NCBI RefSeq assembly: GCF_032062135.1
Contig: NC_092861.1
Location: 143,194,679-143,258,678, forward strand
DNA from: Pyxicephalus adspersus
Lineage: Eukaryota; Chordata; Amphibia; Anura; Pyxicephalidae
Reading direction: 5' to 3'
DNA: 64,000 nt
Shown: one piece after another, positions 24,297-38,304 of the stretch
Numbering within the stretch: position 1 is the first letter of the stretch
Layout of the letters: each line of letters opens with the position of its first letter
Made by a program: the position numbers and the translations under genes
Notes under the pieces: generated by a model
Seen by the model: the letters and a program-made list of their open reading frames with translations, nothing else
The model's database searches: none
Told to the model about the DNA's origin: nothing

Positions 24297-25571
24297 GTCT
24301 GGAGTATATTCTAATATTCTAATAATCCCAAAAGCAATCTTTATCCATTTTTAAAATCTATGCAATGATGCATATGAACCTTTTATATTTAACAATTGCA
24401 GCCAGCAGGTAGACAATAATGTAGAGTCTCTCCACTTTGGCATATCTTTCTTTATGATAACCTACAGTAAATTAGTAAAAAGATGGACCTTTCCTCCTCA
24501 GTTTTAACTGGTGCATTAAAGGTGAACCATATTCACTCCTGTTTTATCAATGTGACATCCATAGGCTCCCTTTCCATTTTCTTCTTCTGGTCATCTACTG
24601 GGTTCGGGATCTTTTGCCATCTTGATTGGCGACACCTAAATGATGTAACTACTGCTCATATACATTCATCCCTTCTTCTGGCAGATGCCAGGACTGTACA
24701 TTTTAATTTTATACGTTTTTAGATGATACATATCTGGTTAAAGCATCTTTAATATTTACTGATCTGCTTATTTATTGCTCTATATTGTGCCATTGTTCCC
24801 AGGTCATATATAAAATGTGCATTGCGTCTATAAAAGGTCATCATGTGTACAAACTGTCAGCATTAATTTGCTTTAATTTAGTGCTCCCAAAGTCATGTGT
24901 CAGGATGATTTGTTGCGGTCTGTTTACATTTACACACTCTAAGCTTTCCACTTCTTTATGGTACTTAGTCCTCTTGATGAATCCACCAGCATGCAACTTA
25001 ACAAAGGGCCCCTGCCTAACACCAAGGGTTTATGCTACTGGGAATTGCATTGTATGGGATCTCTCAAACATGATAACGACCAATATTGAAACCCAACCCA
25101 AACCCAATATCTCCTTGCACTGCAAAGTCTTGCTGAAACTTCTGCAGCTCCATTTATGATGTCAACTGACCTTGGGAGCATCACTGAGCTTCTCAAGAGT
25201 TTAACATTGATCTATAGGCAGCTCAGTTAAGTTGTCTTTATATTCCTGATGTATATTTAGTTGTACGTTTTACCTGTGAATTCCAAGGCTTTTACCATTG
25301 GAAATAACTTGAAATCATAGAGCAGCAGAGGAGTGTCTTTGATCACTGTGTGTAGAATTATCTGTAAAATACAACAAAGTCACCATCATCACACACCGTC
25401 ATTTATCTAGAGCATTGTTGAGTGGATGGAGCATGTTTTCTGACCAGACACCTCCTTTTGCAAAAACTGTAGCCAGTAAATGGCAATGAACTGACCTTTT
25501 CAATGGCACTATTTGCATTGCATGTGTTTGGGTGTAAACATGACTGTACTGTATGTACTCATGCTATATAT

Positions 25572-25823
25572 TAGGCTTTATCATCCTTTTTTACCATAGT
25601 GCAACCCTAGAAATAACTTTCATGTCTACAGGGACCCCCAGCTATATTTACTATATCCACAGATCTCAGTACATTAGTGTGGTGGTCAGTGGAAAGAATG
25701 TCACACTTATAGATTGCTAAATAGGTCATTGGTGTCAGTGGTAATGGACCTGAGAGGCATTAAATGCTCATAGCTCAAGGAACCCGCAGCAACCTCCGGG
25801 GGAACCCTGGTTGAGAAACATTG
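25572..25823 (+). mobile_element. hAT miniature element, family H1
   Basis: Ends GGTTGAGAAACATTG and shares CAGTACATTAGTGTGG, AGGTCATTGGTGTCA and GGAACCC blocks with the 14827 copy. The flanks are CTATATAT (25564-25571) and CAATATAT (25824-25831), an 8-bp duplication with one mismatch. Confidence 0.7.
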
Positions 25824-26679
25824 CAATATATTGTGGATTTTTATAGCTTGTTTAAAATGAGGACAGCCATTAAAATTTCTATTTCTATTTTGCCTAAAGG
25901 TAGAACAAAAAAAAAACTACGATTACGACTTAATTTCCATTCCAGTTCCATCTAATACTCTGATGTTATTAGGCTGTGCTAGTAAAATTCAATTCTTTAA
26001 ACACATTTTATGATATTCTGTTTTCTATTTCTAACTAAACACATTGTTGCCAGTTGGAAATGAAATACATTTTAGAAGAGATTTGCCTTGGGCAGAGCTG
26101 TGATTCAAAGTGTGATAAAAGATGGCACTGCCATGGTAGCTGGCAGAATATTCTGTATCTGTGGCATTAAGTATGATCTGAAATGTTAAAGAGGAACCCA
26201 ATATTTGTAGTACTGAAAATTCTGATAACCAAATTTAGATCATTATGTCACTCAAAAAATTAATTGTCTGATATACCGGTATTTGAAAATGCAACATTTA
26301 CTGCAAAATGTTTCATAGTTCCTCGTCATTGTCTAGTGCCAACCTTCTTCCAGGTTGACTGACTCCCAATATCAATGTGCCAATCCTGTTTGAACCCAGG
26401 GCATGGTGGGCACACTCATTGCGGATATGCCGTCATGTGGGTTCAAAGAAGAATTCCGCCAAGTACATTACTGATTTAAATACATGAGTGCTGCTCTCTG
26501 TAGTATTTGGGACCATCCATTGCTAAAAAAAAAAGTGAAGACGAGAAAGGAGAAACCACTTTATATGGTGGAGGGGGCAAAACACTGGGGAAGCCTAAAC
26601 TAGAATGGAGCTTTAAGACTCCATTCAGATCCATGTGTTACAGTGTTGCACCATAAAAGATTTGTACCAGATATTAGAG

Positions 26680-26955
26680 CAATGATTCTTAACCAAAGGT
26701 TCCTCCAGAGGTTGCCAGGGGTTCCTTGAGTAATGAGCAATTTGTGCCTCTCGGGTCGGATTAACTGACACCAATGATCTTTTTGGCTATCTGTAAGGGT
26801 GACATTCTTCTCAACGGCCAGCAATGTAAGAAGCATTTTATCCCACTGACCACCACACTAATATACTGTGATCTGTAGTAATTATAGCAAGGGTTCCCTA
26901 AGACCCGGAAGTTATTTCAAGAGCTTCCCAATGTTAAAAAGGTCAAGAAAGGCTG
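26680..26955 (-). mobile_element. hAT miniature element, family H1, reversed
   Basis: CAATGATTCTTAACCAAAGG at the left and TCAAGAAAGGCTG at the right, with GACACCAATGATC and AGCAAGGGTTCCCTAAGACC inside; this is the reverse complement of the 14827 layout. No target duplication is visible. Confidence 0.7.
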
Positions 26956-27482
26956 CAATAATCCTTAGAGAGTTGGAGAAAGAACTAGCATACCAGCTGT
27001 GCTCAATGCATGGAATAGCTGAAAGATAAGCTTATTAATGTCCTTATTCTACTTTTCCCTTCCACTTACTTGCTGACGGTGAAGAAGAGACCCGTAATGT
27101 AAAGTAAATTTGGAGCTAAAGTCTATCAGGTCCAATTTCCTGCCTGGCAGGAAAAACTAGATAGACAGACATACCCATCCTATGGCAGGTAAAACAGATC
27201 TCATACATGTAGTACATTAGTGTATTTAGCTGTTTGCTTGCTAACTTGTGTTTATTTATCTCTTCGCTTGCTAAGCCTGACCCAGGAGTGTTGCTGCTTT
27301 GACAGCCAAGGTTCTGACCTGTGTATAACAGCAGCTATTTCAGCATTGATTGGGGGGAAATAGGTGTTTCTGCTCAGTGCTCATTAAAATGTAAACAAAG
27401 ATTGACCATTTGTCCTTAGTTCTCAAGAGCAGCTAATTACAATGTATCTGTATGTTGTTGATATGAAAAGTTTAAAAAACAA

Positions 27483-27485
<3 letters not shown>

Positions 27486-27516
<31 letters not shown>
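27486..27516. repeat. (TA)n microsatellite
   Basis: Uninterrupted TA dinucleotides, followed by a short TGTG stretch. Confidence 0.95.
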
Positions 27517-27520
<4 letters not shown>

Positions 27521-27904
27521 TTGTGTATTTTTTCCAATTTTTAAGTAATAATATTTTCCTCCTGTATTCCCTGGACATTTGTGGTTATTTTATTTAATTT
27601 AAAGTGTCAGTATAAACAAATTTAAAAGTTTTCCTTTCAAAAAAAGCAAGTCTTAATTAATTTATACATACCTGTGATGTTTTATTCCACAAGCACAGTT
27701 TTGGTGTCATAAATAATAAGACAAGTCACATCTATAACTGAAAGTGTAAAATGTCTCCTAAGCTTTTCTTTTTAAATCCATACTTTTTTTTTCCTTCTTT
27801 TTTGCCAAAATAAACATTATCTGTAGTCATTACTTAAAGCAGAACCAAACCTGTGTTACTCACCTGTCCCCACTATTTTATTCGTTCTTTTCTTCCTGTG
27901 TTAT

Positions 27905-28160
27905 AGCTGTCCCTTGAAGGGGCTCACAATCTAATGTCCCTACCAAGGTCATATGCCATTAACATAGTCTAAGGGCAATTTTTTAGATAAAGCTGATTAA
28001 CCTAACTGTATTTTTTTTTTTGGAATGTGGGAGGAAACCGGAAAACCCAGAGGAAACCTATGCAGACACAGGAGAACATAAAAACTTGCAGATAGTGTCC
28101 TGGCCAGGATTCAAATCTGTGATCTAGTGCTGCAAACCTCTGAACCAACCGTTCTGCCTT
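27905..28160 (-). repeat. tRNA-derived SINE, reversed
   Basis: The reverse complement begins GGTTGGTTCAGAGGTTTGC with an A-box-like start, then a degenerate B box GATTTGAATCC (a tRNA-like GGTTCGAATCC). GGCCAGGACACTATCTGC, GTTTCCTC...CCGGTTTCCTCCCACATTCC and ACATTAGATTGTGAGCCCC follow. The order of tRNA head, conserved body and LINE-like tail is that of a widespread vertebrate SINE. It is a decayed copy. Confidence 0.75.
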
Positions 28161-28385
28161 GTAGAGGATCTTTGTCCATCTTGATTGGCCATTCCCGGCA
28201 TGTCGGGATTTGCGGATATCCTGGCCATAAAAGCTGACTCTGCGCATGCACAGCTCAACTTTTTGACCAATACCCAGAGCAATCAGGCAGGTAGGAAGGA
28301 TTTCTATTAGGACATCACCTGTCTGCAATAATGGCCTGCCCGATCATGAATTTTAAAAATGGAACATTATTTCTGCTTTAAACCT
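28161..28385. repeat. Dispersed repeat (ATCTTGATTGGCC family)
   Basis: GATCTTTGTCCATCTTGATTG and CTGCGCATGCACAGCTCAA match the family seen at 3130-3220, 24600-24700 and 49190-49330. It ends in a TTCTGCTTTAAA terminus like that at 4400-4410. Confidence 0.5.
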
Positions 28386-29780
28386 AACTTTAGGCAAACA
28401 CATAAATTTGCAGATAAAACATAATATATTGGAGCTGTTTTTTCCTGTTAACAAGTTTATATTTCTGTCCATTCAGTTCTGAGATATACAAATCTCTCTC
28501 ACATAGCTCAGCCATTTTTTGCAGATAGGTTAAACAAGTTTTGTTCCTCCGTCAGCATTTTGCACAATGGATTGGATCCCTGTGCTACCTCTTCCTCTCC
28601 CAACCTGACTTCTGCTGTACAGAGACTGCAAGAAGCTGATACAAAGTAAAATGCTAAAACCTAAACAGTTGCAAAAATATATGAATGCAATGAATACAGA
28701 GCTTATTTACATTTTGTCTTACATCTGCCAAAATTCAGCTTTGACTTGGGCCATTCGGGTAAGCAAAACCGAATTTATTTCAGACAATCAAGAATCAGGA
28801 ACCAATGTGACATAGCAGTGTTGTAATATGAATATTTCCTAATATTAAAGCTCATTATAATCATTGTGTTTATCCCTTGTAAGATGATAATGATGGGCCA
28901 GGCTTCTAATCTGCAGATTTGCATTACTCTGATTGAGCCTTTTACTGCTATCAGCTGACTCCACCTGTTGTGGTTTGTGGAGTCCCAAGGCAATCTGGTA
29001 GCTCATTAACTCTGCCTGACGATTGGAAAGCCAATTAAGTGGGTTTGCGAAAAAAGGAATGGGTATATCCAAGGTCTAAGAAGTGACCATTGGAGCCCAG
29101 AGACCAAGATCCCAATATACCAGGATTATCATTGATAGTTTCCTATTAAATATGACACAGAGCAATGGAAGGCTAACAATATGAAAACATCTTTTGTCAA
29201 TGGCTTATGTTTATGTTAATTTTTGTGGGTCACATAACAACTATTTGCTGTTTGCTTTCTAATATGTTCACAAATTTTAAGACATTAATTAAGCCTAAGC
29301 TACCTAAATGTAAGAATTCAGTTCCTCCCTTGCAGGCAATTCCTATCTGTCAAAAATGACAGCTGGAGTTGCTGTATAAATAGCTTCTTGGCAAAACAAT
29401 GAGGCATCTTTCAGCACAGTTCCCACAAAAAGAATGTGGCTTTGCTGTGCACTTCCTTTTCCTCTTCTGCACCACCACAAATGCAAGGGCAACATGTGCA
29501 AACATGTTAACCTGCAGTGCAGTTTGCTCCTCCTGAGTGCATAGTAGCTATTTGCTATGTTCCTGAACATGTGATTTTCTACCTCAAGTCTAAAAGAGAC
29601 TTCAGTGTTTAACCCTGTTCACACTCCATAGAGAGATACAAATGCATTGAACAAACATTATTACTTTTGTATCCGCTCTGTTTCATGTTTCTGCAGATTT
29701 TGTGTTACCGTAGTGAGGTTAGTAAAATAAGTAAACGAATTACAAGAATTACATGCTTTAACTATAATATGTGCGTAACT

Positions 29781-29782
<2 letters not shown>

Positions 29783-29829
<47 letters not shown>
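29783..29829. repeat. (AT)n microsatellite
   Basis: A 47-base uninterrupted AT run. Open frames across it are artefacts encoding Ile-Tyr repeats. Confidence 0.95.
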
Positions 29830-29831
<2 letters not shown>

Positions 29832-31214
29832 CCTATGGAAAGGGATTTGTTGAACTAAATGGTTTGGTTTCCCGCACATGTTTAATACTGAACTGGTGAT
29901 CACTATTGTTTACAGTTTTTACTTTTTATTGTTTGCAGTATTGTTTTCAATACCGCCTCATTGAAAAGTAGACATTAATGTGATCACCAGATTTTGTTCA
30001 CCACTTTGATATTTACAAATGCCAATGGCTACAAATAGGCATTGATTTTTTTTTTTACTTTTAAATAAATGTTTAAAAAATAACATTCCATGGACAGTCA
30101 CAGTTTGTGGTTTATGTTTATACTTGAGTCCATGTAGTTTACTTGTTTCTCCGGGTAAAATGAAATAACGGTTTACATTCTAAACTGTTTTAATTTTTTT
30201 TTTCATTGATTTCATTTCAATTATATATAGTACATTTAAAAAAAGGAAACTGTTACTATAATATCTAATATTTTAAAAGTAACTACATTTCATTACATTT
30301 TGAAATATATGAACTAGATCCGAAAATAGATGATTTCCTTTTGATGATCAGACTAATTCTATGGCTAACCCCTATGCAAACACAAATAGTCAAATGAATT
30401 GGGAACATAGGAAGAGTTCAATAAAGCAGGAAAATATTTCATGAATACTATGCAAGGTTCAATTTATCACAAACAAAATAAAAAAAGTGTTTGTGTATAG
30501 TGGGTATGTTTTCTCATCCTGGAGTGACAATCATAGATCCTGACGCATTTCGCCCTTTGGCTTCTTCATATAATTAGACATGCAACCTACATTGTGTGAA
30601 ATATGTATCAATGTCACTTTGCTCATAATAGACTTTCATTAAGGCCTTTATGGGAACATGTTTAAAAAAGGTGGAGATGATTTTGAAATAAATAAATCAT
30701 AAACATTTTTAATTTTAATTAAGACATAAAAAGTAATCTGGTCAAATAATACATTTTGGGGGTTGATTTGGCAGTTACTGAACACAGAATTTTTAAGTTG
30801 TTAAGGTCTCTCTGACATTTGTCTTGGGAGAAGTATTTAATGTCTCATATTTGTACATTTTCTTTTTCCGTCAAGTGTTGAACAATAAAGCCTTGCAATT
30901 AAAGCATTAAGCCATAGCAGAATTATTTGTACCGCTAACGAGCTGGCTTCTGAATTCCGCCCAGAGGCTTTGCGTTAGCTGTGTAAACAACAGCCACTGG
31001 GGAGGTGACTCTGAGTGCTAACAGCTTATAACAGGCGTTTGCTTGTTTCCTTGGAACGGGAGGAAATAAAGAAGCACAGATTACTTCCTCCTGTTTTCTC
31101 ATAGATGTAAAAAAGTTGGCAAGTGCATTAGAAAAATAGATTGAGTGTAGTTTCTGGAGACAGCTGTCATTTACAGTCCAACTCCAATATTATTTTGTTT
31201 ATTTTTTTATTTCA

Positions 31215-31335
31215 TAGTTACATAGTTATTCAAGTTGTAAAAAGAAATAGGTCTATCAAGTTCAATTCAATAAAATTCTATAGTCATAGTAGACATAGAT
31301 CTATAGAAAGGAAAAAAAACATTATTAAAATATGG
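31215..31335 (-). repeat. LINE tail fragment, reversed
   Basis: CATAGTTACATAGTTATTCA followed by GGTCTATCAAGTTCAATTCA is the reverse complement of the tail at the end of the 20965 LINE fragment (GAACTTGATGGAC...CTATGTAACTATG). Confidence 0.65.
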
Positions 31336-33275
31336 TTTTATTTCGTTGAAGTTCAACTACTTCCAAGTTGAATGATATCCAGTAATATTCATCCTACTTC
31401 CTTTGAGCCCAAAGTTTCAAGGACACATCTCCTGACTAGTGCGTCTTCACACCAGCCTGGGCTCAGGGTACCATTTGAGAGAATGCCATCATATCATTGG
31501 AAGAAAATGTGTAGAACCCAGTGTGTGGCCAAAAAGGGACTAAAAAAAACTATATATATAAAACAAGCAAAACAGTGCTAGGGATTCAGGGGAAAGGAAT
31601 CAAAATAGATTAGTTGGGGGAATCCTGTATTTGGGCTTTAATATGAGTTTTTTGACTATTTAGAATTCATTTTAGACAAAATAAAGCCCTAGGCAACTGT
31701 GGAGTGGGGGTCTCATGCACAACATTTTAGCTCCGTACATCACTGGCACAATATTCCAGCTCACTGCACTCTCTGGCACAGTTCTCAAGCTCCCTGGCCT
31801 AAAACAAGTCTTCTACCTAATTAGGCAAATGTCATTGTGGCCTCTAATGTCTAAGGCATTTTAATTGGGCAATGGAACAGCAGGTAATGGGAATTAGCTA
31901 CCATCTTCACTCTGTCTTCTTCTCGGTTCTAGTTTTTGACCATCTTGTTTGACCAGACCAGAGTAGGGTAACTCCTAGATGACTGTGGGACATGCATTGC
32001 CCAAAAAAGCCTAGATATAAAATATTAAACACACAGTGAAAAAAATGCCCTGGTGCATAGGAGGAAGAAGTACAAAAGTAGCGTAAGCAAAAAGCAAAAT
32101 AAAGAGATGATTTTTTTTCCAACCAAATTTGTCAAATCAATCAAATGAGAGTTAGTGAATGACATCACTTTGACAATTTTATCAATGGCAAAATTGGTAA
32201 CTTAAGTGCCTAATCAATCACCAAAACTAATCAGTCCCTAGAAGGGGTACTCATGTATCTCTAAAAAAGACAGGGGTTGACTCCCTCCCACACTTTAACT
32301 GGAGGTGGGATTTAAAAGCCTTCAAAGACTTGAGATTGAGCTGAATGAATACCTGTCATTTCGATTTAATTGCTTGTGCTTTAGATATGTGTGTTAAATG
32401 AATCAGACAAAATTCAATGCAGGTGTACATTTCAATCAGACCCATAGGAAATGTTTGCCTTGCATGGATAGTTTTCAGACAAAACAGGATTTGTATGGTC
32501 TCTCAAAGAAAATCGAGGCACTGAAAAGGAGAATGAACGCTATAAAAATAGTGACTGTGGCCATCATATCCCAAACACAATCCTGGTACATCTATTTACT
32601 TGCCATCTATATACATAAATGTCAAATATATACCTATATAGCAAAATTATTAAACTATGCTGGACTATTTAAAGATGGACTAAAAGGTCTCCATAAAAAA
32701 ATAGGTCTTGTGTATAGACTGCCATAAAGTCACCATAGTCATCAACAGATATAGACCTAAACTATAAAAATAGACTGGAATAGAAGACTTGGTATACTTG
32801 ACTATTCAGCAGCCCAAGTCGCCTACCTCCCCACTGTTAGGAGACAATAATCTGGCTGGCGATCCCCTGCAATAAGCCATTGCAGTTTAGCATGTCCTGT
32901 TTTTTCACTTCGACAGCATCGCCTACAGCTGCAAGGGAGATCAGGCAAATAGCTGTCAGTCGTCTACAATTCAGTTTGCAGCATCCCTGGTTTCCCTTTA
33001 GCTGTGAATGGTCTCTTGGCATCCATTGTTCTGGGACTGTGTACAGCAGAAGGGATTTGGAGCTTTGCTGCAGCTAATGAGCAGATAAATTTCTGATCTC
33101 AATCATGCAGTGCCATTGGCTGCTGGGATTTTAAAGCCTTTTTGCTCCCAGTCACCAGTGCCTGTTTTAGCGTTTAGCTGAGCTGACTGGCTGCTGGTGT
33201 ATTATTCCATTAGATTTACTGCGACTGTATTCTGCCAGGCCCAACCTTTTGGGCCTGCTTTGCCTTTTCCATTGG

Positions 33276-33525
33276 ATACCTTGTCTGGTGGACTGATTAC
33301 CTGTGTATGACCTTTGGCGTATTCTGGACTTGATTCCGCTGGAATTATCTACTGCATTACCTGTAGGTTCCTGGTCATCTGCCAGCCCTTCCCCAGACGC
33401 CATTCCTTGTGCACGGAAGTCATGGGGGCAACCATGTGTTGGGAGGGAGCAACTAGAAAGGGTTTACTATAGCCAAAGAGTGCAGCGTTAGATTGGGGGC
33501 TGGCATCTGATTCTGGACCAGGGCC
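33276..33525 (+). repeat. Dispersed repeat shared with 10356-10620
   Basis: CCTTGTCTGGTGGACTGATT, GTGTATGACCTTTGG, CATTCCTTGTGCACGGAAGT and GGGGGCAACCATGTG repeat the order seen at 10356-10620. Upstream sequence 33110-33275 is GC-richer and may belong to the same element. Confidence 0.6.
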
Positions 33526-34659
33526 TTTCATCCACCATTTACGCGTTGTATACTCCATTGTTCTCTATAGGTTTCACATATTTCCATCTTCCAACCTTTC
33601 TATCACTACAGGATTTAATAATAACAGCAGTGAAGGAAGGGAACATGCACATGGCAGGGAACACAGTTATCTGATACTTCTGGAAGTACTAAACACCAAG
33701 AAAACTAAGTGAGGCTGCAGTGTGGGAATAGAGGAAAGGTAGGGGGCACAGATTGCCAGAGAGGTAAGTATACTGCTTCTTCTATTGTAAAAACTGGCAT
33801 TTTGTATGTTTACCAACTTGACAGGGTCTCTTTAGGTTGCAATGTTTATTTTCCAATTTAATAAACAATTTACCATCATCAGCTGAAAGAACATTTGGTT
33901 CCCTTGCTGGCAGGAAACAGATAAAAACATATGAAGAATTTTCTAAAGTCATTACGATAATACGGCCTATGTTTGTCTCTTTCTGCAAAAAAAAACGAGA
34001 ATATCATCAGTACAAGCTCAGCATTATAAATCTCTATCTAAAGAAACGTTTGTAATTGAAAGCGTAATAAACTGGAAAATGAAATTTGTTTAAGTAGCCT
34101 TTCTTTGGAGCAGGTGGGATTTTATAGCTTTTTTATAAATGTATTTGCTTTCTTCAAGCGCATTTATTTCAAAATAGAAAAACAATGCGTAATTATGGAA
34201 AGTGATCATTGTTAAACAGTAGCCTGGGTGCATTTAATCCTTCCCCTGGTGTGTTTTTTGGAAATATGGTTTGATGACTCGTTCCCAACACAAGTGCTGG
34301 GATGCATTGTTCAGCTTGGCCAAAATACAAGAGTATAAAAAAAGTGTTTGTAATGATGTCAGTTCACACAATGCTGTATGCTGATCTAACAATGTTTCTT
34401 TCATCATGGTGCACAACCCATACAAAAGCCATTTTCTTTAGCTGTAGAGATTTGAGTGAACTAAGCGTAGTAGAGGGAGAGATTTCTCTTTGCACATAGG
34501 TTGTATACAATAGATATTGATGCCTTTACTGTTGTGAAGGTTCATAGATACACCGTATAGCCCCCAAAATGTTGACATCTAATATGGTGTAGGCCTACCG
34601 GATCAAAATCTATGGTTGCCCCGCCAAATGATTAAGCTCATGTGTTTCCAGCAAACGGG

Positions 34660-34970
34660 TACTGGTACAAGTATACAGATCCATAAAGACATGGTTTGGT
34701 ACATTTAGTGCGGAGGAACCCACATGGCCTACAAAAAGCCTGGACCTCAACCCTAGCTGAAAACCATTGGGATGAAATGACATTTGTATGCCAGGTCTTC
34801 TCATATAACATAGGTACCCAACCTCATAAATGCTCTTAAACTTAATAATCCTAGTTCCCAAAGACACACTTCAACATTTTGAGACTTCTATGAACAGTGG
34901 AGACTGTTAAAGCCACAAAGGTTAAAGGGAGGGGACACCTCCACTTCCTTTTGAAAATGTTGAAAAAATT
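34660..34970 (+). pseudogene. Tc1/mariner transposase C-terminal fossil
   Basis: The frame from 34710 reads AEEPTWPTKSLDLNPS then a stop. This corresponds to the EE.DWPAQSPDLNPIEHLW block around the catalytic Glu of Tc1-type DD34E transposases. The Glu position is now a TGA stop (34758-34760), so catalysis is impossible. Further on, CAAAGACACACTTCAACATT and GGAGACTGTTAAAGCCAC match the usual end of the gene (where the family has 'QRHTPKSCGKP' and 'EAVIAA'). It is frameshifted and lacks its 5' half. LINE-tail sequence begins shortly after it. Confidence 0.8.
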
Positions 34971-34989
34971 GCCCAACAAGATGATCAAG

Positions 34990-35222
34990 GGAACATTCAA
35001 TTGACTGGTATTTGTTGATCCAGGGAACACCCGAGAGCTGGAAGAGAATTTTTTCCCTGTTGGGGTAAATTGAACCATAAGTGTAAGGGTTTTTTTGCCT
35101 TCCTCTGGATCAGCTATGTATATATGGACCTGCAATTTACTGGTTTTCAATCTGTTTATTTCTCTAGTGGTTGAACTTGATGGACTTATGTCTTTTTTTC
35201 ATCCTTACTGACTGATGTAACT
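34990..35222 (+). repeat. LINE 3' end fragment
   Basis: TGATCCAGGGAACACCCGAG, TTTTTTCCCTGTTGGGGTAA, CCTTCCTCTGGATCAGCTAT and GTTGAACTTGATGGACTTAT follow the same order as 21470-21660. Confidence 0.8.
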
Positions 35223-38200
35223 AAGCCCTCAATAAGCCCTGACGTTTTTGACAAGCATCACAGTATATGGCTAGGATGGAAGATGGCTGATTGAATACTT
35301 GGGGTTCACTACAACAAATGTGTATCGGCATCACTTTACATGCAAAATGTTCATGTCTTAGTACTTTCATTTTTTTTTAAATTCTTCGTTGTCAGCTGCA
35401 GATTTCCAGCCCACGTACAATTAATTTGCTGCACATAATAAGTATCTGAGCACTTTACATACTTGCTAATAAAGCAAGCTGTTCTTTTACTGTGAACAGA
35501 AAAATGGATGACAGACAGTAAAGTTTCCCCGGTGTTATGTTATAAGTGTACACTATGATCACCATTATTTGAAATCATTAACATTCATTATTAGCTCTGC
35601 TAGAAGCTGTTCAAGTTGGCTTCTAAAAATATATTTTGCATAAAGATGGTTGCTGAAATGTGCAGGATTTCTGTATGTAATTAAAGCCAAAAAATCCTAA
35701 GAATGTATTAGCTATAAAAAAGTGGTTAATGAGATATTGATGGATACCCAAAAGAAAACAAGTTATGGCAAAAAAGCCAAGCTTTTCCATTGAGTTATTG
35801 GGTAGTAATGAGTAGTAATCTTTTTAATGAGTAGTCTTTTTATTTTTTCGGATTGGGAGCCGAATCAGACATTTCCTCAAACATTCCCTGGTGGGAATCT
35901 TCCATGTGTTTCAATGGCAAGTGATTCTCATCAGGGAATGTCAAATTCCCTGTTTAGAAAAAGAGCCCCTAGGGCCAAGTATGTAAATAGGACTGTTTTG
36001 TAAACCCAAGGCCTTTTGCATTGGGCCACCACTTGAGCCCCCTAACCATGGCAAAGTGTCTCACAGTGGTTTGCGGGGTTGAATGCTCATCTCCAGGCCT
36101 GGAAGAGCTCTGGAGGGGTCTGGATTTGGCTCTGCGGAGTACTATGTAGGGTCTTTAGGGCACTGGAGTAGGTGAAAGAGATGTGTGCTTTAGCTTTAGC
36201 TTATTTTTTTGGGAGAAGATCTGTGCATCATGGGAGCCTGGTGCTGGAATGCTGACACTATTTAGAGTGTCCCAGAATCTGCAGGAAAGTCTCCACAGGA
36301 TCCAGGAGATCTTTTACCTTATTATAGTCTTGGTGCCCCTTCAAGTGGCAATAAGCCATGACCTTAGGGTGTCATATCGGGCCTTGGACAGGGAACTGCA
36401 TCAACCTGCAACATTTTGATCATAACCTTTTTCGTTATGTGGCAATACTCCCAATTTTGAGTCATGTGATTTTAGTATGTATGTTTACGTATCAAGGAAA
36501 GAGGGGTGTAGGACAAAACCAAAAAGACAAGACACGGTCAATGAAGTGTCATTAGCTATCCTTATGTGAAAACAGCTTGGTGGAAGTGCAGCTAGGACAC
36601 TTTCTGGGCCGTAAAAAGCAAGGAATCTCCTCTAGCTCAATCTTTGCATTTCATTTGTTTTCTATGTTGCAAAGTTTGGCAACTTGGGCCAGCACAGACT
36701 GTAAATGGAGACTTCCCAAAGAAAAGAGGGCTGTGGTGTGCAAGGAGGGAAGAAGCTGTGCAAGGGAATGGATTCTTCCAGGGTAATGACATCTTTAAGG
36801 CTATGTGATTTAAGGCTACATTTGCAACAGCAATTCCTGACTGGATGGTGGCAGATGGTGCCCTGCCAAACAATTGGTTCATAAGAACCAGCATTTACAC
36901 CATTGACAGCAGGTGGTACTGAACTACTCACCTTCAATAATTCTCCATGAGCTGTAGCTTTTACATTTATTTTTTGTAGGTTGATGACCGGGTCTCTTTA
37001 AAGAGCTTTTTCTTCACTTTCTACACTTTTCAATCCTTACTTAGCCTACTCTAAAACTATAAACTTTAAACTCTTAACTTTTCTGCTTTTCAATGCTTTC
37101 ATTTACAACCTTTTGACTAATTCTAAAACCAGGTCATCATAAAATTGCATTTCCTTATTTCTTAGTAGACATAGGTAAAATCCAACAAATAACAAACTCC
37201 CACCTAGGTGATTCTATTTTTACGTATTGAAAAACGTATTATGTTGTTTACCAATGTGTAAGCAGAGCCAATTAAATCTAATTTACCTTAATTCAGTCCA
37301 ATTTACCTTGATCAGATGGAATACTAAGTGCTTTTACTATTATGATGTACGCTGAGTGGAGTGAAATGATAGCATGGGCTTTAATAAGGATTGATTTAAT
37401 CTTTGTCTGTAGGGACCTAAATTCACAATTCATCCGAATACATCTGGACTTTCACAGAAAAACTCATCTGACCTCTCTGGTGTTTAGGCTTCACTAATTA
37501 ATGTCCACTTACCCAGAAACATTAATATGGAACAAAACCTGGAAAAAGAAAGTATTCTATGATGTAAAACAGCATCTCTGAAACTTTTTTATACTAAAGT
37601 CCAACTCCAGGTGTAAAGATAAAGTGGGGAATTCCTAAAGGGAATTGGGGATACAGCGTATAAACCTTAAAGCTAAGTGCATGTGCTTTGTCCATTGATG
37701 ACAAAATGATAGGTTTGCTTTGGTTCCCCTTTTCCCTGTCGGCATATTATTACATTGTCCTTCCTCTGTTTGGTGGTTGGAACTGAAAAAAATTACAGGT
37801 ACGTATGGGTATGGGCATATAATTCACCCCATGTGATAGAGTTGGGCCAATCAGTGTAGACAGTGCAGAGATTTCCTTTACACCCAACAGATAGGTAGTC
37901 ATCAAGGGGTCACTTACAAATGGAATCCCGACTGTACCTAGCTTTTTGTCTAAACTTTAAACATATGCTGCTTCATTGTTCTCTGCAGGTATCCCACATG
38001 GGTGTGTAAGAACCTGCTCCTCTTAACTTGTGCTCCATTGACAAATTACATATTTTAATACTCTAACACTTTCCTACTTACAATAAAAAATGACTGATAT
38101 TCCACCTCTCTATTATTAATTACACAGCATTTGTTCAGGAGCCAATCAGATTTCTCCTTTCACTATAAGAACACTTAGAATCAAAGAATATCAGTTGTGA

Positions 38201-38304
38201 TCAAGTTCTATTGGGCACTGCACATTTTTTTATTACCTTTTAATTAGTGAATATGTTTGTATAAGTAGGAAAAGGGGAAAATATTAGTTTTGTTGAGTAA
38301 AGGG

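Noticed and set aside
28080..28160. A functional tRNA gene on the minus strand
   Set aside because: The B-box-like GATTTGAATCC is degenerate, no cloverleaf can be drawn, and it continues into a SINE body and tail.
29661..29903. Open frames on both strands across 29783-29829
   Set aside because: They owe their length to the AT microsatellite, which has no stop codons in some frames.
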